A program made the position numbers and the translations under genes. Below are positions 9,632-17,026 of a stretch of 64,000 nt of DNA, in pieces. Each line of letters starts with the position of its first letter. Position 1 is the first letter of the stretch. The notes under the pieces are model-generated. The model worked only from the letters and a program-made list of their open reading frames with translations. It searched no databases and had not been told where the DNA came from. This DNA comes from Paraburkholderia lacunae (GTDB lineage: Bacteria > Pseudomonadota > Gammaproteobacteria > Burkholderiales > Burkholderiaceae), in assembly GCF_003353175.1 (NCBI RefSeq), contig NZ_QHKS01000031.1, positions 1 through 64,000 on the forward strand, given 5' to 3'.

Positions 9632-10129
9632 ATGCAGCACGCCATTCATCGTTCGCCGCTCGCCATCACCCTCGGCATGGCCATCGCGCTCATCACGCCA
9701 TCCGCGCGCGGCGATTGCTTCGATGACGCCGCCGCCTACCAGCAAGTCAATCCGCTGATTCTGCGGGCTATCGCGTGGCAGGAGTCGCGCAACCGGCCCA
9801 ACGCGACGCACCTCAATGCAAACGGCTCGCCCGATTACGGCGTCATGCAGATCAACTCGATTCATCTGCGCGAGCTGGCGCACGATCACATCGATCGCGA
9901 TGCGCTGATGCGCCGATGCAAGAACGTGTATATCGCCGCGTGGCATCTGCGTGGCAAGATGGAAAAGTGCGGCAACACCTGGACCGCGGTAGGTGCCTAT
10001 CACTCGGAGACGCCAGCCGAGCGCGATCTTTACGCGTGGCATATCGCGGCCATCGTCAGGCAATGGCACGATATGCCGGATGCATCGCCAACTTCATCAC
10101 CGAATCCGACCCGCATCGCAAAAAAATAA
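9632..10129 (+). CDS. T3SS-associated lytic transglycosylase (IagB/Hpa2 type), left copy
   Basis: A 165-residue periplasmic enzyme with a signal peptide (hydrophobic stretch about residues 8-27, ending near ARG before DCFDDAAAY). The SLT domain shows the catalytic Glu in AIAWQESRNRPNATH and the NGSPDYGVMQINSIHL motif; RCKNVYIAAWHL and WTAVGAYHSETPAE complete the fold. Such enzymes cleave peptidoglycan so that the T3SS rod can cross the wall. The start at 9632 is preceded by GAAGGAG. The gene is divergent from the hydrolase-like effector and followed by the PAS-sigma gene, the same order as in the right-hand block at 62417. The two transglycosylases are about 80 percent identical by eye. Confidence 0.88.
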   Translation: MQHAIHRSPLAITLGMAIALITPSARGDCFDDAAAYQQVNPLILRAIAWQESRNRPNATHLNANGSPDYGVMQINSIHLRELAHDHIDRDALMRRCKNVYIAAWHLRGKMEKCGNTWTAVGAYHSETPAERDLYAWHIAAIVRQWHDMPDASPTSSPNPTRIAKK

Positions 10130-10459
10130 TTGCGCAAAGAATAGTTCGCGTTGCGCGACGAAGCGCAGGTTACCCGCGATCCGGACGCGAATTAAGCGAA
10201 TCATTCATCGCTGAGTCACATAGTTCCCGATACATGGGACAAGACGCGGCCGCCGCTCCCAACTGCCGCGCGATTCAATAATTTCCGCGCTGTCGGGCAG
10301 GTATGCTCATAGCTGGGCAAACGGTTTGAGGCGCGGGCCATGCAACTTTCGTCAGCCCCATGGTTTATCCGATCCGTGCCTCGCTTGCCCGCATGACCTG
10401 ACTTGCCGCCGTTCTTTCGTTCGGTGCACAAGTCAATGAGAAAGAAGTGAGGAAAGCGA
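10130..10459. other. Intergenic region upstream of the PAS-sigma gene
   Basis: About 330 bases with no gene. It contains CAATAATTT (10276-10284) and GGTATGCTCAT (10300-10310), start to start 24 bases apart. The same pair with the same spacing occurs at 63059 and 63083 before the second copy of the sigma-fusion gene. The rest of the spacer is less alike. Confidence 0.5.
10276..10310 (+). promoter_or_regulatory. Conserved promoter-like element of the PAS-sigma gene, left copy
   Basis: CAATAATTT and GGTAT(G/C)CTCAT occur with identical 24-base start-to-start spacing upstream of both PAS-sigma copies. The spacing fits -35/-10 geometry of a sigma-70-family promoter with an unusual -35. It could be a promoter read by one of the ECF sigma factors encoded here; that is inference only. 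Confidence 0.45.
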
Positions 10460-11818
10460 ATGGTGGCACATCTTGTCGACGAAACGCGCATTTTCTGGTC
10501 GAGTTCATCGGATCGTCCAACGCCCGCGGCAATCAGGCGCCATGGCGCACAGGCGCTAAGGCTCGCGCATCTGATCGAAGACCCGTTGCCGGCGGTCGTG
10601 TTTATCGACTGCGCGGATACCGACGCGAGCGTCGAAATAGAAAAGCTGCGGATCGAGAACGGCGATGAACACTATCTGATCCCGGTGTTACGCGAGCTTT
10701 CTGCCGGGCAAGTCGTCTCGCTCATCGCGCGCGGCGCCCACGACGCGGTGAACGACGAAGACCTGTTGAACCCGGACGCCATCATCGAACGCGCACGCGC
10801 CCAGACGAGGCTGCTTGCGTATGCGCGCGACGGCGTCACCGACTTTTCCACGCTGCAAAATCACACGGACGGCATGGTGTCGCCGGTGTTCTTCAAGGAC
10901 GCGAATGGCCTGTACACCGGCTGCAACCCGGTCTTCGAACGCTTTCTCGGTATCGACCGCGGCGGCATTCTCGGCAAGACCGTCTATGACGTGGCGCCCT
11001 CGGACCTCGCGCTGACCTATCACAAGGCCGACCTCGATCTCGCAGCCGACGGCGGCGTGCAGACGTATGCGGCCGGTGTGCGCAACGGGGCGGGCATCGT
11101 GCGCATGGTTCGCTTTTACAAGGGCGTCGTCTATGGCGAGGACGGACGCATCACCGGCATCGTCGGCGCGATGCACGACATCGGCGATCTGCGCGGACAC
11201 GAAACCGCGCGCCAGGAGATCGACGAAGTCACCAGCCACGTGTCCGCGAATCTCGTCGCGCGTGAGGGCTTCGCTGCCGTCGATCACGACCGGCCCTTGC
11301 TCGAGCGCGTGGCGGCGGGCGACGCCTCGGCGCTCGCCCGCCTGTACCGGCTCTACCATCGGCGGCTTGCGCGCTTCCTGACCCGGCTCACGTGGAAGAG
11401 CGAGGTGATCGACGAAATCATCAACGACACCTTCATGGTCGTCTGGAAGCGGGCCGGCGACTTCCGGGGCGAGGCCAGCGTCTCGACGTGGATCATCGGC
11501 ATCGCATATCGCTCGGCGCTGCGCGCGTTGCGCGACCAGCGCCGTTCGGAATTCGAACCGTTGGACATCGACCATGCCGATACAATGGCTCAGTACTGGC
11601 ACGACCATGAATTGTCGGACCTGCTATCGAAGGCGCTCGATCTGCTGCCCGTCGAGCAGCGGCTCGTGATGGCGCTCGCCTATGTGCTCGGACATTCGGT
11701 CGGAGAGATCGCGGAGATCACCGGCTGCCCGGTGACGACGGTCAAGGCGCGCATGCATCGGGCGCGCTGCAAGCTGCGAGAGACGATGGATATGTTGGGG
11801 AAGGTCAAGTGCGTTTGA
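10460..11818 (+). CDS. Receiver-like / PAS / ECF sigma-factor fusion regulator
   Basis: The 452-residue protein combines three modules. Residues about 8-120 look like a degenerate receiver (PAVVFIDCADTD around D50, then YLIPVL and VVSLIARGAHDAV). Residues about 128-245 form a PAS domain (SPVFFKDANGLYTGCN, FERFLG, GKTVYDV, VRFYKGVVYGEDGRITGIVG). Residues about 275-445 are a complete ECF-type sigma factor: region 2 (LARLYRLYHRRLARFL, EIINDTFMVVWKRA, STWIIGIAYR) and region 4 (LLPVEQRLVMALAYVLGHS, VGEIAEITGCPVTTVKARMHRAR). A sensor PAS joined to an ECF factor suggests a one-component signal-dependent sigma. Start 10460 follows GTGAGGAAAGCGA. The sigma part resembles the ECF factor at 14463-15056. 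No hrpII box is visible upstream, so it probably acts above HrpB rather than under it. Confidence 0.85.
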   Translation: MVAHLVDETRIFWSSSSDRPTPAAIRRHGAQALRLAHLIEDPLPAVVFIDCADTDASVEIEKLRIENGDEHYLIPVLRELSAGQVVSLIARGAHDAVNDEDLLNPDAIIERARAQTRLLAYARDGVTDFSTLQNHTDGMVSPVFFKDANGLYTGCNPVFERFLGIDRGGILGKTVYDVAPSDLALTYHKADLDLAADGGVQTYAAGVRNGAGIVRMVRFYKGVVYGEDGRITGIVGAMHDIGDLRGHETARQEIDEVTSHVSANLVAREGFAAVDHDRPLLERVAAGDASALARLYRLYHRRLARFLTRLTWKSEVIDEIINDTFMVVWKRAGDFRGEASVSTWIIGIAYRSALRALRDQRRSEFEPLDIDHADTMAQYWHDHELSDLLSKALDLLPVEQRLVMALAYVLGHSVGEIAEITGCPVTTVKARMHRARCKLRETMDMLGKVKCV

Positions 11819-11874
11819 GAGCGCGCTTCAAAGTGCGCCCCTGCCCCCGCAATGTTGCTGGGTGACCTCGTCAC

Positions 11875-12981
11875 TCAGCGCCACAGTTTTCGCGGCAGTT
11901 GGACCATGCGGCCGAGCATGCCCGTGATACCGCTGCGACGCGCGCGACCTGTGGGCGTAGTTGATGTCCCGGGCGTCGCGACTGAAGCCGCGGACGATAC
12001 CCTCGCGCCCGATTGCTCACGGCGTGACGGCGACCGCGCGAGCGTCGGCTCGTCAGTCACACCTGCATGGCTTTCCTTGCCTTGATCGCTTGCCTCGTCG
12101 ATATGAAGTTTGCTGGGGTCCTGAAGCACCGCGATTTCTCCGGTGTTCGCCGTAGCTTCGCGTTGCGGTGAGCCGCTCTTTTCTTCCGCGGACGCCAACT
12201 TTGTGTCCCGGACATCCGGATGCCAACTCACGCGCGGCCCGGCCTCGCGGCGGGCCGCGCCCGGTTTGCGCAATGCGCTCTTCGGCCCGGTTGGGGCCGA
12301 TGGCTCCGCTGGCCCCGATGCCTTCGCGCCGGTATTGACGCGACCGCTGTGCAGATCCACTTCGATCAGATCGTCGTCATACTCGGGAGCCGCTGCCGTG
12401 TTTTGAGTTCGCGTCTGAGCGGGTGACGCCGGGGCGTGCTGAAAGGCGCGCTCTTCATTGAACAACTGAAGTAGCGTCTTCTGCGGCGCGCGCTCTGTGG
12501 CCGGCAGAGGCAGTTCGAACAGCTCGTCGTCGGACTCGATCTCCGGGTTGGTGTGAGAAGACTCTGTCGTGCTCGGCTGCGCTTTGGCGGTTGCGCCGCT
12601 CGCGCCCGTCTGCGGCTTGGGCGCGGCCCGCTTCGGCACGACCTTGTTCATCACCACGGCCTGCTCGCGAGTCAGTTTCATCACGCCACCATTCGCACCG
12701 GCGCGCGGCGCATCGACTCGCCGACGCTGCTGATTGATCCACTGGACGGCGTTCCCGACAGGATCTTCCTTCGCCGTGACAGTCGCCGACGCAGCCCCGG
12801 GCGAGCGCGTCGCGGGACGCGAGCCGCCGCCAATCGACCTCAGCTGCGACAGGATTGCGCTCGCCGAACCGGAGAAGCGCGACTTCGACCGTGACCGGCT
12901 CGCATCGCCACCGGCACGCCGGGGCGCGTGAGAATCGACGAGATCGGTTGCAAGGGTGCTGGCTGTGCGCTGTGTACGCAT
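11875..12981 (-). CDS. Candidate disordered T3SS effector
   Basis: A 368-residue Ser/Arg/Pro-rich protein with no recognised domain. The N-terminus (MRTQRTASTLATDLVDS) is polar and Ser/Thr-rich, as in exported effectors. The middle holds acidic patches (ESDDELFELPL, YDDDLIEVDL), and the C-terminus is basic and hydrophobic (SGITGMLGRMVQLPRKLWR). Start 12981 is preceded by GTGGAGC. A weak hrpII-like box (CTCG-N16-TTCG on the minus strand, 13134-13157) with CATGCT as -10 lies upstream. The gene and its promoter region overlap the broken 3' end of a porin gene, which suggests that the effector was inserted there. Function is unknown; a real gene is likely because the frame is long and GC-biased in codon third positions. 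Confidence 0.55.
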   Translation of the reverse strand: MRTQRTASTLATDLVDSHAPRRAGGDASRSRSKSRFSGSASAILSQLRSIGGGSRPATRSPGAASATVTAKEDPVGNAVQWINQQRRRVDAPRAGANGGVMKLTREQAVVMNKVVPKRAAPKPQTGASGATAKAQPSTTESSHTNPEIESDDELFELPLPATERAPQKTLLQLFNEERAFQHAPASPAQTRTQNTAAAPEYDDDLIEVDLHSGRVNTGAKASGPAEPSAPTGPKSALRKPGAARREAGPRVSWHPDVRDTKLASAEEKSGSPQREATANTGEIAVLQDPSKLHIDEASDQGKESHAGVTDEPTLARSPSRREQSGARVSSAASVATPGTSTTPTGRARRSGITGMLGRMVQLPRKLWR

Positions 12982-13652
12982 GACGTGGCTCCACTGGAAA
13001 ATTCGGCGGGCAAGGAAGAGCCATCACCTGTCGCTGCGTCGAACCGGACATCGGACGGAAGGCCGCTCACTTGACTAGTGAAATTGCCTGATAAGAGCAT
13101 GCGCCCTGGATAACGCCCAGTGTGGCCGGCGGGCGAACCGGTTCGTCCACCACCGAGAAGTGGCGTAGCGGGCGACGCGAACACCGAGTCGCGCCAGCCT
13201 GCGGTCAACACAAGTTCGTCGTAATTGAAACGCGACGCGGACGGTGCCCGGGTGAACTGGTAGTGCGAGAGCATGGCCTGCGCGGTCCAGTCGCCGGAAA
13301 GGCGCCAGCCATAGCCCGCGTTGACGACGAACCCCGCGCCCGTGGTCATCGGGTCGCCCCATCTGATGGAGGCCGCCGACGCGCCCGCAAAGAAGCCGTT
13401 GCCAGGATACCAGCTCCCCGCAAGGCTCTCCGACGGTTGATGGTAGCTGATGTCCATGCCGCGCGTGACCTTGTCGGTAGCGATACCGGCCTCGACCTGC
13501 CAGTCCTCGCTGGCGGCGAGCGCGGGCCGCGGCGCAGAAAGAAACAGCAGCAGCAGCGGAAGCAACGTGGACGATGCATACCATCGAACTGGACGCGCTG
13601 ACGGGCGCGCCACGCCGGCGCAAAGCGCGATCAAACGAAACCTCGACACCAT
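12840..13652 (-). pseudogene. 3'-truncated outer-membrane protein (TorF/Gcw_chp family)
   Basis: The start encodes a long Sec signal peptide (LLPLLLLFLSAPRPALAA) and then a beta-barrel-like domain of the TIGR02001 type: WQVEAGIATDKVTRGMDISY, GNGFFAGASAASIRWGD, GYGWRLSGDWTAQAMLSHY, FNYDELVLTAGWRDSVF. Similarity to a barrel ends near 13150. The rest of the frame, down to 12840, is low-complexity and overlaps the effector gene at 11875-12981, so the natural C-terminal strands are gone. A GTG at 13664 is an alternative start. It is probably a chromosomal gene cut by the arrival of the effector module. Confidence 0.55.
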
Positions 13653-13794
13653 CTTGTCGTTCACTGATCCGGGTGGGATGGAAAAGCAATGGCGTTATAC
13701 AAGCCATCCGGCAAGCCCAGGGCGCGCGGGAACGCACCAGGCTTGCCGATCTTAACCGATGACCCCGAACAGTAAAAAAACTGACAAGGAATTG

Positions 13795-14466
13795 TCAGGG
13801 ACCGCTGGCGCCCTCCCCGACCGGCTCCGCGAAGCGCACGCCGGGCGCGGCGCGCAACACGCCGAGCTGCCTTGCGACGTCGCCCGGAGCAACCGGCACG
13901 AGCGGCGCGAGCGAATAGACGCCGTTTTCGCTCGGCCCGCCGACAATCTGCAGATGCAGCGGCACGAGCAGCGCCTGCAGCCGGCCAACCGGCATCGCGG
14001 GATCGGCGACAAGGCGGATCGTCGCGCGCGCAGCGCCCGCATTGGCCTCGGACAGCGTGCGATAGTTCGCCGGCGCGCTATCGGCGCCGCGGCTGAAACC
14101 GAGCGTCGCCAGTGCGCCCGTCTCCAGCAGCACGATGGCCGCGAGACCGCACGCGATCGCCGTCATGCGGCCGCGCCAGGGTGCCGACGACAACGTGCCG
14201 GTGCGAACGGCCGGCTGCGCCGCTTCGTCGAAACGCTCCCACAGATGATCGAGACCGCGTTCGATGTCGGGGCCTGCGCCCTCGCGCGACGCCATCGCCG
14301 CGCACAGTGTGCGTTGCGATGCGAGCTCGGCCTGGCATCGTTCGCAATCGCGCACGTGCGCGTCGACCAGCTTGCGTTCGGCGTCGGACGCCCGGCCGTT
14401 GACGATCCACGGCAACAGTTCCCATACATGCAGATGAGCGAGTTCGCTCTCGGCTGGATTGCTCAT
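13795..14466 (-). CDS. Anti-sigma factor (zinc-binding, membrane-anchored)
   Basis: The 223-residue protein has an N-terminal anti-sigma domain with the HxxxCxxC zinc motif (DAHVRDCERCQAEL), one transmembrane helix (MTAIACGLAAIVLLETGALATL, about residues 122-143) and a periplasmic C-terminal part. It would hold the ECF sigma factor encoded just upstream inactive until an envelope signal arrives. The genes overlap by four bases (ATGA: start at 14466, sigma stop at 14463), showing translational coupling. The longer frame to 14703 lies inside the sigma gene and was rejected. PrhI/PrhR in Ralstonia is a comparable sigma/sensor pair above the hrp regulators, but a role in T3SS control is inference from location. 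Confidence 0.85.
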   Translation of the reverse strand: MSNPAESELAHLHVWELLPWIVNGRASDAERKLVDAHVRDCERCQAELASQRTLCAAMASREGAGPDIERGLDHLWERFDEAAQPAVRTGTLSSAPWRGRMTAIACGLAAIVLLETGALATLGFSRGADSAPANYRTLSEANAGAARATIRLVADPAMPVGRLQALLVPLHLQIVGGPSENGVYSLAPLVPVAPGDVARQLGVLRAAPGVRFAEPVGEGASGP

Positions 14467-15056
14467 CGAGCGCTCCCATCGATGCCGGCGAGCGCCGGCA
14501 GCAGATTGCGCAGCTTGACCCGCGCATGAAACATTCTGGCCTTCACGGTACTGACAGGGCTTTCGGTTATCTCCGCAATCTCTTCGAGCGAATGGCCCAT
14601 TACGTAGGCCAGCTCCATCACGATGCGCTGCTCCGGGGCGAGCCTGGTCAGCCCCTTGGTCACCCAGTCGGTCGTTTCGTGTTCGGCGAACGGCTCGACG
14701 CACGGCCCCTCATAGTCGTGCTGCTGTTCCGCCGGCAAGCCACCCTGGCGCAGGGCCTTCAACGTAACGCGGTACGCGATGCCCATGAGCCACGTCGACA
14801 CGCGCGACTGGCCGCGAAATTCGCCAGCCTTCTGCCAGACGATCATAAAGGTGTCGTTGATGACTTCCTCGATCACGTCGTCGCGCCGCGTGAAGCGGCC
14901 GAGAAAGCGGACCAGCCGCCGGTGATATTCGCGGTAGAGCGTGGCCAGCGCGGACCTGTCCGCCGCCGAGATGCGCTGCAGCAGCGCGACATCCTCCGCG
15001 TCGACGCTACGCGCGGCAAGACAGACGTTGCTTGTAACGATCGGTTCCGGTGACAT
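14463..15056 (-). CDS. ECF sigma factor
   Basis: A 197-residue ECF (group 4) sigma factor. Region 2 is visible as LATLYREYHRRLVRFLGRF and EEVINDTFMIVWQKAGEFRG, with STWLMGIAYRV. Region 4 is LAPEQRIVMELAYVMGHSLEEIAEITESPVSTVKARMFHARVKLR, a helix-turn-helix for -35 recognition. It is closely similar to the sigma part of the PAS-sigma fusion at 10460-11818, including the NDTFM(I/V)VW and GHS motifs, so one may derive from the other. It is cotranscribed with its anti-sigma partner. The start at 15056 gives a normal family length. Confidence 0.9.
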   Translation of the reverse strand: MSPEPIVTSNVCLAARSVDAEDVALLQRISAADRSALATLYREYHRRLVRFLGRFTRRDDVIEEVINDTFMIVWQKAGEFRGQSRVSTWLMGIAYRVTLKALRQGGLPAEQQHDYEGPCVEPFAEHETTDWVTKGLTRLAPEQRIVMELAYVMGHSLEEIAEITESPVSTVKARMFHARVKLRNLLPALAGIDGSAR

Positions 15057-15163
15057 GTCGCTGTGCTCGCAATCCGCCAGATTGTGTGGATGACCGTGAG
15101 TGTCGCCGCCGCCGCGAAAAGTTGCGAGCGATGCAAAAATAATTGTTCGGGCCCCACCAGCGG

Positions 15164-15760
15164 TCAGGCGCGCCGCAGATGCGCCGGGCCCGCACGTCCG
15201 CAGATTTCGTCTTGTGGTGGGCCTACATTACGGTCAGCTTCCGCATGCATATCGCAAGGCGGCACGAAAGCCGCGCCATCGCGTCCGCGCATTTCGAAAT
15301 ACGGCGCACCGGGCGGGTGGGTGTCGACAATCTGAAAGGCGCCGGTGCTGTTGAAAACGATCACATGCGCAATGAGAACGATTTGCACTGAGCCGTCCGC
15401 ATGGTGAAGTGCCGAGTCGCTGGTGAGTTCCGGCATGCGCCACGCGCCAAGATTCGCGCGCGCCATGGCCTGGATGATTTCGGCGCGCGCCTCTTCAATA
15501 GTCGACGGCGGCGGGCTGATCCTGCCCAGTTCGTGACGCAGGCGATGCAGCCGCTCGCGCGTTTGCGGCGTACGCATCAGCTTGGGGCGGTCCATCGGGC
15601 GTTGCCTGCAGTGCGCGGCCGTCGACTTCAATGCTGCGAAGCCGGGAGCCAGCTTCGCCCTGGAATGCGCGGGCATTCGTGCGACGTCTGCATCGCCGAT
15701 TGTTGACAATGCGAGCTCAGCAAGCGCCTGAACGCCGCTTTCCGCCGATACTTTGGACAT
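15164..15760 (-). CDS. HrpB-regulated candidate effector, unknown fold
   Basis: A 198-residue protein, MSKVSAESGVQALAELALS at the start, with no family I recognise. The C-terminal half contains beta-strand-like runs (SVQIVLIAHVIVFNSTGAFQIVDTHPPGAPYF) followed by EMRGRDGAAFVPPCDMH, which looks like a small folded domain with His/Cys residues. The start at 15760 (rather than an ATG 11 codons upstream) fits the conserved effector style but is not certain. A perfect hrpII box at 15832-15855, with TAAGGT as -10, makes it a likely member of the HrpB regulon and so a probable secreted protein. It runs opposite to the methyltransferase gene. Confidence 0.6.
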   Translation of the reverse strand: MSKVSAESGVQALAELALSTIGDADVARMPAHSRAKLAPGFAALKSTAAHCRQRPMDRPKLMRTPQTRERLHRLRHELGRISPPPSTIEEARAEIIQAMARANLGAWRMPELTSDSALHHADGSVQIVLIAHVIVFNSTGAFQIVDTHPPGAPYFEMRGRDGAAFVPPCDMHAEADRNVGPPQDEICGRAGPAHLRRA

Positions 15761-15831
15761 GGTGACTTCTTCAGCTCCGATCGGGTGGCGCATACCTTAC
15801 GCAAAAATGCGAGCCGCCCGGCGTGGGACAG

Positions 15832-15855
15832 CGAAGTTCTTTCTCCGTTACCGAA
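15832..15855 (-). promoter_or_regulatory. hrpII box for the 15164-15760 gene
   Basis: Exact TTCG-N16-TTCG on the minus strand, 71 bases before the start codon. TAAGGT at 15796-15801 (minus strand) is about 31 bases downstream, the usual -10 position for HrpB promoters. Confidence 0.82.
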
Positions 15856-15991
15856 GTGTCGGCGTCGATCCGCCGATTGCCATCTTTTCGCGCGGCGCGG
15901 TCCGCGGAACTGCGATACAGTGCGAAGCCCCGATGGCAGCCAACGACACCACGGCATGCCGCACATCGAACATCGCTCTAGAGGACCAGTA

Positions 15992-16945
15992 ATGACGAAA
16001 GCAGATCAAGCCGCAATTGAAGCCAACGCCGATGACCGATTGATTTCTCACGGCGGCAACGCGAAGAGCGGGTATGAAGACCGGCTGCGGACCATCGTCG
16101 AGAGATTGCGCGGCGCGGGAGACATACCCGGCGCCACCGTCGAGCAACAGATCGCGCTCGCGAACGAGTTGTCCGGCTTCGAACTCGGCAGGTTTCTGCT
16201 CGAGCATCGCGGCTTGAATGCTGACTGGACGCATCGGCTGGTCACGTATCAAGCCGGCGCGGCTACGCCCGTCGCGATGACCGCGCTGGAATCGCGGATT
16301 TTCGACACGCTGCCGGCGGTGCTCGCGACGCGCGAACGCTTCGGCATTTTCCGTTGTACGCTGCAGGCACTGCTCGCGCCGGGGATGGTGCTCGCATCGG
16401 TTCCGTGCGGCGTGATGGGCGAATTGCTACTGCTCGACTACACGGGGCTGGAAGACATCGAACTCGTCGGCGTAGATCTGGATCAGGCCGCGCTGGATCA
16501 CGCGGCCGCGCTCGCCGGTGAACGAGACCTCGCCGCGCGCGTATCGCTGCATCGCAAGGACGCATGGTCGTTGGGCGTCCATCGCGGCTTCGACGTATTG
16601 ACGAGCAACGGCCTGAACATCTACGAGCCCGACGACGGCCGTGTCGTCGCGCTGTATCGCTCGTTTTTCGATGCGCTCAAGCCGGGCGGAAAGCTCGTCA
16701 CGAGTTTCCTGACGCCACCGCCCACGCTGTCGCCGGAGTCGCCGTGGGACATGGCGCAGATCGACCGTGAAGTGCTTGCGCTTCAGCATCTGCTCTTCGT
16801 GCGCATCATCGAAGCGCAATGGAGCGCGTTCCGCACTCATGCGCAAACCGATAGCCAACTTCGCGAAGCCGGTTTCGTGGATATCGAGTTCATCGACGAC
16901 CGCGCGCGCATGTTCCCGACTGTGGTCGCGCGCAAGCCGCTATGA
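15992..16945 (+). CDS. Class I SAM-dependent methyltransferase
   Basis: A 317-residue protein with a Rossmann-type methyltransferase core. VLASVPCGVMGELLLLDY is the motif I glycine loop, ELVGVDLDQAALDHA holds the acidic ribose-binding residue, and FDVLTSNGLNIYEPDD and LKPGGKLVTSFLTPPP are motifs IV and V. The N-terminal 100 residues are helical and unassigned. GAGGACCAGTA precedes the ATG at 15992. The frame extends upstream to 15785 but without homology. No hrpII box is visible, so it may be a resident metabolic gene or an effector under another control. The substrate cannot be inferred. Confidence 0.78.
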   Translation: MTKADQAAIEANADDRLISHGGNAKSGYEDRLRTIVERLRGAGDIPGATVEQQIALANELSGFELGRFLLEHRGLNADWTHRLVTYQAGAATPVAMTALESRIFDTLPAVLATRERFGIFRCTLQALLAPGMVLASVPCGVMGELLLLDYTGLEDIELVGVDLDQAALDHAAALAGERDLAARVSLHRKDAWSLGVHRGFDVLTSNGLNIYEPDDGRVVALYRSFFDALKPGGKLVTSFLTPPPTLSPESPWDMAQIDREVLALQHLLFVRIIEAQWSAFRTHAQTDSQLREAGFVDIEFIDDRARMFPTVVARKPL

Positions 16946-17026
16946 TACGGCGCGCGTTCAGCGCAACGTGAGTCGTGCCGCGTGGCGGATATGCTGCCCG
17001 GCACGACCGCTTCCTGAAATCGACAC

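Noticed and set aside
10348..10423. Several TTCG sites upstream of the PAS-sigma gene
   Set aside because: None are 20 bases apart; the gene is therefore not placed in the HrpB regulon.
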